Translations under genes and position numbers: made by a program
The notes under the pieces: generated by a model
Seen by the model: the letters and a program-made list of their open reading frames with translations, nothing else
Database searches by the model: none
What the model was told of the DNA's origin: nothing
Shown here: positions 1-10,300 of the stretch, piece after piece
Position numbering within the stretch: the stretch's first letter is position 1
How the letters are laid out: every line of letters starts with the position of its first letter
Source: Symsagittifera roscoffensis
Lineage: Eukaryota; Xenacoelomorpha; Acoela; Convolutidae
Direction: 5' to 3'
Assembly: GCF_963678635.1 (NCBI RefSeq)
Contig: NC_087064.1
Coordinates: 16,481,802 to 16,545,801 of the forward strand
Length of the DNA: 64,000 nucleotides

Positions 1-682
1 TCGGTGGCCAAAAACTTAACAAGTCAATCATGCATAATTTATTCAATTCAAAACTCTCCTGTAATATTCAGATTTGACTTTTTATGTTCATTTAAACTAA
101 TTATTTTGATAGGTATTGACATTTTATGTTTTTTATCCGTAGCATCCGTCTAATTTGCTTATCGTCTAATTTCCTAGGCCCCGTAGGTGGTATGTGCAAG
201 GTTTTGTTGTGAACTTGTTCTTGGCTCTGTGAGAACTTGTCGGTTAATTTTCAGCTTATTATGTATCTGCTTTGAATTTGTCAGCTTATTTACACTTGTG
301 AATTTTAAGTGAGCGTTTGTTTAATAGTGCGTCAATTTTTTTCTAACTTAAGTTGCAATTATTGGTTGTTTCTTGCTATTTTCTCCTGATATACTGTTTG
401 TATTTCTCTCGTCTTAAAAGTTTTTGTAAATTGTCGGTTTAGTTTCTTTGCGGCGTAAGTTTAATTTGGTTTATGGTTTTTATACACGCCAAGATTTTTG
501 TAATAAAATTGAAATGATAGGTGTGAGTTTTTTTTGAAGTAGGTGTGTTTTTGACTAGATTTACTTCGTCTTAGATGGTTTGGCTATTGTTTAACATTAC
601 TTAGTTCATGAAATATACTCAAACTTTGGCAAAAAGTTTCTTGAATTAAGCGTTATTTTTAAAATTTTGATCTGTCTTTTGC

Positions 683-832
683 TAGAAGCAAGGGTAATAA
701 AATAGGATCATAGGCTTTTCCAGACTAATTTCGTGACTTGCAATAAGCAAGGGTTATCAACTCGGGGCTTAGGATTTTCAAGGTTTTTTCAAAAAGCCTA
801 TGATCCGGTTTGCTAACCCTTGCTATTAAATC
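683..832. repeat. Fold-back (inverted) repeat, about 150 bp
   Basis: The left arm, with AGCAAGGGTAAT and GGATCATAGGCTTTT, is mirrored by a right arm with AAAAAGCCTATGATCC and AACCCTTGCTATT. The arms are about 35 bp with a few mismatches. A further AGCAAGGGTTATCAAC lies inside the loop. It looks like a small palindromic non-autonomous element; no target duplication was identified. Confidence 0.6.
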
Positions 833-1705
833 GGAGCAGAAGTGTTTTCAGATGAAAGACTGTGTGACAAACTCAGTAAATCATTTATTACCGTGCTTTT
901 TATTTTCAAATTCGACTGTTTGGCTCATTGAGCCAAGAGGTAATTTCCATTCTTGGAAAAACAAAAAGCCTGCTTTTTCTCGAATTACGAGTTTCTTTGG
1001 TCTAAATTGTTTTGAAAGTTATTTTCGTTTAGTTGCATCAAAGTACGCCGTTCAAAAGCAAAACTATATTTAGTCATTTTTTTTCGGCTCTACTGGCGTC
1101 AATCTAAGTTTCATCTGCGTAGTTATCGCTATGTAAATTTTGTCTTAATGCTAATGTAAAGCTGGCAATCGTGTTTCAGTTTTTCATCAAGTTGAATTTC
1201 ACATGAGACAAAAGCATGAAAAGTTAGTTTTTTAAATTTGCGACGTTTCATTTTTGACTTTTACTCTTTTTTTCGAATACTTGCCATGGTACGTTTGTGT
1301 TACATCGCTATCGATGCGAAGCTCCGCTTCGCCTCTATGTCTCATATTTGGTTAGTTTATCAGAAAGGCAGCAATCTTTTAAAAAATCTTGAAAATCGAA
1401 GAGCTGATCATCGACAGCGAAAATAAATCTGCAGGCTGAATTTCGAAAAAGTAAATTACTATTTTTTGGTTTCTGCAGGTTCTTCATTAGGTTTTTATTG
1501 TAAGTTGGCTGTGTTTCTAAGTTTTATCTTTTGTTATAAAAATTGAGCGGCCGTAACATTCAGTGTTACTTGCACAGCAAAAGGTTATTTTTTTTTCTTT
1601 TTAGAGGAAAAACTTTTTGCACTGTCCTTTTTGCCGTAGTGTAGCTACCTTTTTACTGTATTATTTCGAATCTGCTTGCCAAATCTAGCTCCGTCCTTTA
1701 TAGCT

Positions 1706-1775
1706 CTATAGATTTTGAAGCTTAAACTGACTTCCGTTCTCTATAGATTTTGAAGCTTACACTGACTTCCGTCCT
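1706..1775. repeat. Two-copy 35-bp tandem repeat
   Basis: CTATAGATTTTGAAGCTTA followed by ACTGACTTCCGT occurs twice in direct succession with one or two differences. It is a simple local duplication with no coding capacity. Confidence 0.75.
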
Positions 1776-1944
1776 GCAAAATTGTGTCAAAGTTTGAAAG
1801 GAGACTCCCGTTTTTTCTTTAGAAAAATTGCAGCGGGAACTTACCGTTGAACTGAAACTATTGTGGTTAAATCTGATTGGTTAGTGTTAGCTAAACAAAA
1901 TTAAGCGACTTAGCTATCCGTGGCGTTTTGGTATTACGGTAGGT

Positions 1945-2014
1945 GGCATCGTGGCGCTCCGGTAGTGATGGTGCGCAGTTGTCATCTGATTGCTGGTTCA
2001 AATCGCACGTGCGT
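1945..2014 (+). repeat. tRNA-like SINE head
   Basis: TGGCGCTCCGGTAGTGATGG resembles an RNA polymerase III A box, and GGTTCAAATCG about 50 bp later resembles a B box. A full cloverleaf does not close, so this is better read as a tRNA-derived SINE head or tRNA pseudogene than as a working tRNA. Confidence 0.45.
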
Positions 2015-2502
2015 TGCAATTAGCAAGTTGAGCTCTAGCAAGTAAGTCAAAGCTTGCGTGGACACCGGTTATATCCGCTCCTGTCAACCTAATTATTTAA
2101 CCTTGTAACTCTGCCTCCGGGCTCGTCAAAAATGTGGTCAGATTTTAAGTACATTTTCAGCAGATAGAAACATTGGCAATCTAAATATTAATTTCGAAAA
2201 AGTCAACCTGCAATTTAGTTATTATTGTTGGCTGTTCGTTTTTTGATTAGGTTCTACACAATTTTTGCAAAGCGATCTAGGTTGATTTTTTTTCTAAAAT
2301 CGGGAAACATTTGAAAACAACTCGATCTATACCAAGCTAAGTCGCATTTCAAGGGCAGCATGGAACATCTTGATCGATAAATTGGAAACTTCCGCACAAT
2401 TTTCTGCAATTGTTTTATTCAGCAATAAGTTTAATCGCCAACAAACGAAATGAGCTGTCTTTTCGGTCGTGTTGTCTGGGAAAATGTCATAAAGTGTGTT
2501 TA

Positions 2503-2640
2503 AGAGCAATGAACGTAGTGAGTACTCTTATATGAGCTTTTGTGAATTTTTGTATTTGGTTTTTTTTTCACGTTCAATTTTGATTTTTCGTGGTTTGACT
2601 TTTGATTTCTTTTCAAATTGAGTTCATTTTCTTTGTTTAC
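2503..2640 (+). repeat. Dispersed repeat family R1, 5' fragment
   Basis: It begins AGAGCAATGAACGTAGTGAG and carries the family-typical TGGTTTGACTTTTGATTTC. The same start recurs near 16430 and 30920. The hairpin part of the family is missing here. Confidence 0.6.
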
Positions 2641-3200
2641 ACAAGCATAGCTTGTGTTATAGTATGAACTTTCTTTTTTTCCAACTTAAGTCGCAAATAT
2701 TGTTGCGACGCAAATACTGTTGCGTTAAAATGTGATTATTTTGAAAGTGTTCATTTTGATCAATAACCAGCTACTAAGTACAGCCAATGTTAAGGGTATC
2801 AACACAGACTATTATATTTCAAATAGCACTTAAGCTTCAAGGTATCATGGATCTGTAGCGCAGAGGTAGGCAAGGAAACCCACAACAAAATACGAGGTTG
2901 GAACCTGGGCAGGTCCTTATGTTGCAAATGAATTTTTTCGTATACTAGTCAAAATGAGTCCGCTCTATGAATTGAGGCATGTTAGTTGGTAAATTTTTTT
3001 TTCTTTTCAAATTGAGTGGTACTGCTAATGCGTCATAATTGGCTTGCGTAACTTAGCAATTATGTAGACTCATAATTGGCGTGCTTCACTTAAGAAATTT
3101 TGTAGACTCAAAGCTTTACTCATTCAGTTTTCCCAGTAGCTTTTTCGGTCATATTTTTGCTTGTGTATGCGAAGTGCAACTTCGCCTCTGTGCTAAAGGA
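2640..3200 (+). repeat. Dispersed repeat family R2 with internal tRNA-like segment
   Basis: This segment aligns along its length with 29240-29820: CACAAATATTGTTGCGA-like start, GATCAATAACCAGCTA, GCTTCAAGGTATCATGG, the tRNA-like core, CTGCTAATGCGTCATAATTG, then GTATGCGAAGTGCAACTTCG. The two copies are visibly diverged by substitutions and small indels, so the family is not very young. No protein domain was recognised in it. Confidence 0.65.
2849..2916 (+). repeat. tRNA-like sequence inside repeat R2
   Basis: GGATCTG at the start can pair over seven bases (one G-T) with CAGGTCC at the end. TAGCGCAGAGGTAGG is a good A box and GGTTGGAACC a degenerate B box. The spacing (68 nt) suits a tRNA body, but anticodon and D arms are poor. 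It is most likely a tRNA-derived SINE head or pseudogene; the partner copy is at 29514-29578. Confidence 0.5.
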
Positions 3201-3550
3201 AGGGAAACTCAACTATCGAAGAGCGAAACTGTAAAGGTCACGAAAAACGTGACCGACTTCTAGTTTCGAGAATCGAATTTAGCTCTCAGGTTTACCAGCG
3301 AAATAAACAATGTGCCTATTGATCCAGTTTTCTGAAATTGGGTTTAGTTTATCAAAAATTTGTTCAATCAAAAGTTGTTCGAGAAATTCAAGGAGCTTTA
3401 AGCTCGTCTATTTTCTTCTTCGAAGTTCGAAACAAGTTTTTTTTAAAAAAACAAGTCAGAATTTTTTTTGCTTACTTGTATTCATTGACTCTTTCCATCT
3501 ATCTGTTGGTAATATTTAATGTGCCTCAGATTCTGAGAAAAAATATTTGA
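3145..3550 (+). repeat. Dispersed repeat family R1 copy
   Basis: It carries the family hairpin GGTCACGAAAAACGTGACC, then ACCAGCGAAATAAA, TATTGATCCAGTTTTCTGAA, TTCGAAGTTCGAAA and TTCATTGACTCTTTCC in the order found in the other copies (16.1, 16.4, 21.1 and 31 kb). Short open frames across it are shadows of the repeat. Confidence 0.65.
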
Positions 3551-4189
3551 AAGCTAAACTATTTCTTAGACATTGAAATACCAATCCATGTAAGGTTCTT
3601 GAACTTTGTTTGAGTAGAAGTGTAGGCCGATGATGAAGGCTGCCCTTTGCATATATAAACTAAGTTCAATTAACAGCTACCACCAAATCAGTTATCGGGG
3701 TTCTCAAATTATCGGAGGGGTGACTGGTGGTTGTTTATGTGTGCAAGATGTTGATTTCAATTTCAGAATAAATAACTTGCAATGTGAAAAGCTTTTGACA
3801 ACTGTTCGTACGCGACTGGTCTCCGGTTCGATCATTTGCGGACCCTCATTTTCTAAACTAAATCATGTATCGGAGGTACCGATAAGTAAGTTGGCGAGAG
3901 TGTTCTAAAACGATGAGGAAGAAATCAGACGAAAAGAATGTTTTTTTTTTTCGAAATTAAAGTTGCGTTACTTCAATTAATGTTGTGGATGTATCTTCTA
4001 TGATGTTTTTATAACCACTTAAGTGCAGTTCCTATAACCACTAAAGACATGAATATGACAAACCCAACCCTAAACGACGTTTTTCAGTGGTACGTGCTTA
4101 TATGTGGAAAAATCCAGAATTCCTTCTCACTCAGTGAGTGGTCAGGACAATTAATGCAAGCATTAATTTTGAAAAATTTCTGTTTTCAG

Positions 4190-4383
4190 GGGGCAAGAGT
4201 CCATTCAGACCGATGTTCGACGACCGCGACTTCACAGACGAGTTAGCCTCGTACGAAAGGGACGCGAAGGAAGGTATGACTGCCCGACTGAACAATGCTC
4301 GTGTGGTAATGGAGCAGTGCTGGACGGAGAACCCCCACGAGAGGCCGGACATGAACTGGGTGTGTGGGCGCCTCAAAGAAAAC
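4190..4383 (+). CDS. Guanylyl cyclase exon: end of kinase-homology domain
   Basis: It is preceded by TGTTTTCAG and followed by GTGAGT. The first two bases complete a split codon and the exon ends on a codon boundary. It encodes the C-lobe end of the pseudokinase domain, including [17 protein letters not shown], the conserved C-x-W...RP signature of kinase subdomain XI that receptor cyclases keep. The base composition is clearly richer in G+C than the flanking intron, as in the other exons. Confidence 0.88.
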
Positions 4384-7300
4384 GTGAGTAACTTCATATT
4401 TTGGGCATTTATCATTGAGAAAGCTTGTCATTCGAAATTTTCAGCTCAGCATTTTTCGAAAAATTTCAAAATTTTCGAGGTTCAAAAAGTGGATTTCAAG
4501 TTCAAGTTTATATATTTCACCTTGATTCTGAAATGTTTGAAAGCTCAATAAATTTTTACTGAATTATTCATGAAATTACCACTAATTATTTGTTCTGTTT
4601 TCTCCGTGTCGTTCGTGGGTTTATTGAATGTTAACCATATTGGCGGCCCTTCAAGCTAAAAATATCGGTGGCTCTATTTGGGTATTTTTAGGCTATTTAA
4701 CATTAATAAAGGTTTTTTGATAAATTATCGTATATTGGGTTTCAAATTAAAAGGTGATATGGAAGGCTCTAATGACATTTTGACATCAAGTCCGCTAATT
4801 ACATCTAAATTGAACTAAATCATAGGATGTACGACTTATATAGGTTTTCCTCTAGTATTAGCAGCTAGAGTGTTTTTAATTACGTTTAGAATAATTCCTA
4901 GTTTTGGAATTTCAACATCTGAAATGCAAATTTAAGTTAATTCTTTCTCCGACTTGAAAAGAATAATTTTCAACCCGTCAATAAAAGTTGCTAAAACTGA
5001 AAATATGGATGAAATAAGGATAATGCTGATATTTCTTTGATGTTTCCTCGGTGTGAAATAGCGTTGAAAGAAGGAAGTAAATTGGAAAAAGAGCATGCTA
5101 AGTAAAAGTCATCATATTTGACATTTTCAAATTTTAATCTCGTGGCAGTGCAGTGCAACGTTTATTTAGATTTGAAAGTCGTTCTTGAAAAAGCGTATGG
5201 AAACTATCAATCTATGCTCGATGTTGTTTTTGTCGTCACTAAGTCTAGCTTGTCCCGAAAGTTCATTTGATGAGCAGCGATGACGCAAGATAGGATGATT
5301 GAAGTTTTTCAAGAAATTAACCAAATTGTGTCTTAAAATGTTCATTTAAAAATATTTTTAAATCACAATAAATCGATTTTGAACCAAATATGATGTATAA
5401 AATATTCATAATTTGGCGTCGAAAAATATATATGTCGCTATCTAAGTGTGACATCACTACATGACGTCATGCATTCTTATGCTATATTAGATTACATAAT
5501 TAGCCTTGTTAATGAAATGAAGTTCATACATTTATATTTATTTAACTATGTAAATATTGATGGTAATTAATACCAACCATAGGAGATTTATACCGAGCTA
5601 CTAATCAATTGGGTAGACTTGAAGAGAATAAAATATTAGAATCATGCTCTAACTTGCGCCGATCGACTAGCGATATTCCAGAAGTTAAGAACCGAATCCT
5701 GCGTCCTTAAAAGCAAGATAAGTCTTAACCGCTCGAGACATATAAATTATGGAAACAATCAATAACAATTGATAGCCAGTAGCGCTAATTAATATTCGAA
5801 CAGCTTACAACATTATCAATAAACGACGATATAGCTGTCCACAGCCATCCGAAGGGACACTATATCACATGGTGACTGTCGCGGAAGATTCTACTTCTGG
5901 ATTCACCAAAAGTCATCGGCAATTGCAATCTTCATCACACGAGCGGACAACGACAACCGGACTTTGCTGAAACAGAACAGGGCAACACAACCCGTTTCAC
6001 CCAGCAACGCTCAGATGTGGAAAGCAGAGCAACATTCAGCGAACAACTGAGACAGACAGGGAGAAAAAGAAGACAGCCTCAACTTCAACATCTCCGGGCT
6101 GAAAGTTTCTCCAATCTACAGAAGCAGATGTGGATTGTGACCTACAACATCACTACTTCTTGTTCCAGTCAGAAGGCAGGGCAGCTGAGCTACTGACAAG
6201 GCAGACAAAGAAAGCAAATCTACAGGTTTTTCAACAATCAACAAAAAACAGTTAGTTAAAACAAACTCAAAACTCAAACCTGCAGTAAATTGATATAATT
6301 GTCATTAAGTTTCCCCACCATAGAAGTGAAGTAACGGAACCTTTAGCACAACCATATAATTGCATCAATAAATCTGATCAGTGATACTGCTAGCCTTCTT
6401 TAACCGCTAATTTATATAACAAACTCCCTAGTGTTCCCACTAAATTGAATAAGTGCTGTATCTTATCATCAACTGTATCACCCTGATATTCATTCGACTG
6501 TATTACGATGGCACACGCGCAAGTTTCGGTCGAACCCTATGGAGGAACGGAAAAAGAAGACTTTTCAGAATTCGAGCAACTTTTTCAAGGCTACATCGGA
6601 GTAGCAGCGATACCAAACGCACAACAAGCGAACTTCTTGCAACTGCACCTACGAGACAACGCGCTGCGATTCTACCAGACACTAGGACCAGCAACTCGAG
6701 CGAACGTTCCCGCGAGTCTCATAGCCCTGAGGGATCACTTTTGCAACCCCCAACTTCAAGAAATCCACGTTTTGAATTTAGAACAACTGCGATTCAACCC
6801 GAAAACAGATACCCCAGAGAATTTCTTGGTCAACTTAACGAAAAAAGCGCAGCGAGCGTATCCGACACCAGATTTGCCAGCTGTCGCCCCAATTGATCCT
6901 GCAATAATTGGAGCACCTGCAGCAGCAGAAGCAGCACGATTCCACCGAGAAACTGCTCAAAGGCAAGAAAGGATAGATGCTGTACATGACAACCGAAATG
7001 AACAAATTAAACGACTGTTCATTAAGGGAATGCCAGGGTGGCTGAGATCAAAACTGATGGAACAACCACCTGCAACTACAGTTCAGGAACTGTGCAACCT
7101 GACCAAGAAGCAAATCACAATTCGTGAGATTTGCCGAAAAGACGATTACCCGGAAGACGGATTTAATGAAATAAACGACAAAGTCTCAGAAAAATTAATA
7201 AGCGCTATCACAAAATTGTCCACAAATCAGGAAAAAATGGAGAAGCAGCTTAACGAAATGAGATCACAAATAACTGAGCAGTCGAATAAACAATCGAATC

Positions 7301-10300
7301 CGCTCCCCGAACAAAATCGGAACAACAACAGTCAGAGTGATCAGTATAGTGGCTATCAGCCAAACCAAAATAATGGGTATGGACAACAACGAGGCAACAG
7401 AGGCGGAAGACGTAGAAATAATTGGCAAAATAAATTTGATTTCAACAATACTCAGCCAAACTTTCACAATATGCCACCAGTTGCACAACAGCCATATTCG
7501 CAATTGTACCCTCAAAATCAGCAGTACCCAAACATGTACCAAAATCAACAGCCAATGGTTCAAATGCATCCATCAGCACAATTTCAACAGTCCCAGAAAT
7601 ATCCGACGCAACAATTTGTCGCAAATCAAATGCCTCAAGCTGAAACGCAAAATCCCAACGGACCTTTTGGACCAATGGTGCGATCATCAGCCAAATTTTG
7701 TGACGTTTGTGGAAAATTTAACCACACAGCAAGTCAATGCTGGTGGCGACAGAAACCACAAGGACGCGGACAAAACTTCCCGTTTCCAAACGAGCCAAAA
7801 AACTAATAAAGCCACTGAGTCAGCCCCCTAAATCATCGAAATCACCTAAATCATCACCTAACGAACTTTTCCAACCTGATGAGATACTTAGCCTTTACGC
7901 AATAATCCCTGCGGAAGGAACAGTACTGACGTACACGAAAATACGTTTCTCATCGGGATTACAACGTAGAGCCCTGGTCGATACAGGAGCCTGCGCAAAT
8001 GTTATCTCAAAACAGACATTTGAAGACCTAAAAGAAGAAAAATCGCTATTTCGCCCTCTTGAAGTAAATGAACCCAAACTGAAGAGAGTTAGAATGGCAG
8101 GAGGACAGCAAGTCTCCATTGAAACTGAAGTAACGTTAGAATTCCGATTGGCAGACATGACCTTTATAGAATCATTTCTCGTTCTTCATGCAGCCAATTC
8201 AATAATTCTAGGAAATCCTTTCTATAAAAAACATCATATTCATGTCTGTCCGAAGTATAATCTACTGCATTTCAAAGACATGACCCTTCAAATCAACGAA
8301 ATAAAACCTCCAAACGAGCCAAGAAGAGTCAATAGAGTGAAAAAATTCCCTTTGCTTCTGACAAAACGTCAAACAATAGATCCGCATCAGACAATTCTTG
8401 TAGAATGCCAGCTAGAGAACACATGTCAAGACATGGAAAAAACTACCGGAATCGTGATTCCAGCTCAGGAATTTGAAGAAAACTGTGAAATTGCGTTCAC
8501 TTCTTCAATAAGCGAAGTGCTGAAAAACAACCTGTTGTATATCACAGCGTTTAACATCACCGATCATCACATTACTTTGCCTTTCAAAACCGAAATTGGG
8601 GAATTTTCAATTCTGACTCTGAAAGAAGCAGAAAATTTATTCCCCATCGAACCTGAAATGATTGCATTTGCAAAAATGAACCACCCGGACGATATTGAAA
8701 TGGGCATTAATGAGCTAATTCAACAATCGTGTGATAGTCAGCAGCCCCAAATGAAGCATGAACCTGAGTATGAAAAATTTTGGTTTCCTACGCCTGAAAC
8801 ATGTCAAAACCCTGAATTACTTCCTCAAATCCAACGCGACATTTACGACCAAATTCTTCATTTTCAAGGTCTTGAAAAACTTGAACCGAAAACGAAATGT
8901 CAAGATCGATTGACATTTATCAAGAACTTTAAGTGGGAGAATTCAGTGTTGACAGAAGACCAAAGGTCAAAAGTAGAAGATTTGCTTGTTGACTTTTCGG
9001 ACATCTTCGCCAAACATAGATTCGATGTTGGGTACAATTCCGACCTCAAAATCAAACTAAAACCGGAACACACACGACCTCTGTATACACAAGGACCACC
9101 TACGCCGATACATTTGCGACACGAATTGACAGTGGAACTTGCCCTTATGCACTATTATGGACTTATAACAACATTGTCACATTCAAAATACAGTAGTCCA
9201 CTATTTGCACATCGAAAGCCATCTGGTAAATTGCGGATGTTGATTGACCTCAGAAGGATAAACCATTCACTCAAGAATGACTATATCAACAGCAACTTTC
9301 CGATCTCAAACATGACCGATGCTTCGAACCACTTCACAGAAAAGAGCTTGTTTACCAAACTTGATTGCTCACAAGCATACCACTGTGTGCAAATGGCAGA
9401 TGACCTTTCAGTCCAACTTTTGGCATTTAACTTCGGTTCACGAACTTACGCATACAAATGCCTGGCTCAAGGTCTAAGTAAATCAGTAACAGGATTTAGT
9501 TCTTTTATCCGACACTACCTTGATCCATGCTTAGCTGCGGACCTATGTACACAATTCATGGATGACATAGGGAGCGCTGTGTATAACTTCGATGAAATGA
9601 TACCGACCCTTTCGAAAATATTCGAATGTGTACGGAAGTCAGGACTTAAATTGTCGCCGAACAAATGTGAGATCGGAACACAAAGACTGAAGTTCCTGGG
9701 TAACGTAATCACACCAGCAGGAGTGTCACCGGAACAAGAGAAAATCTCCACGTTCTTAAAGAAAATTAAAATGCCACAAACGGTTAAACAAGTTAAACGA
9801 TTAATCGGTTTTGTACAGTTTTTTCGCAACTATATGCCAAGCCTAGGAGAAAAACTGATACCTTTTTATCGACTTCTCAGAAAGGATGTTGCTTTTCAAA
9901 CAGATGAAGAGCACCATAAACGTCTTGAAGTGCTCAAGCATGATCTGATACAAGCAACAGACATAACACTTCGGTTACCAAAACCAGGACTACAATACGT
10001 AATACTCTGTGACGCAAGCTATCATGGAACCGGTTTTGTGCTCATGGTTGAAGACTATGTGAAGACTGACAACAAAGGTGAAATGAAAACGTATGCACCA
10101 GTGTCTTTTGGTTCAAGACTCTTCAATACAGCACAACTGAAGTTCTCCATATACTACAAAGAGTTCTTAGCTCTATATTTTGCTCTCGATCATTTCTCTC
10201 ATTTCATTTGGGGATCATCCAAACCAGTGATAATACTGACTGATAATCGGAGCCTGACACAGTTTTTTCAAGCAAAAACCATTCCACCATCAGTTTGGAA

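Larger units (their letters stand above)
1..4189. other. Upstream intronic or intergenic DNA without a recognised exon
   Basis: This AT-rich stretch lies upstream of the first recognisable guanylyl cyclase exon and is probably intron of that gene, because the extracellular, transmembrane and most of the kinase-homology coding sequence must lie further left. No other exon could be identified with confidence. Apart from the repeats listed separately it holds short random open frames only. The segment around 3690-3790 resembles 30470-30560 and is probably another dispersed repeat. Confidence 0.5.
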
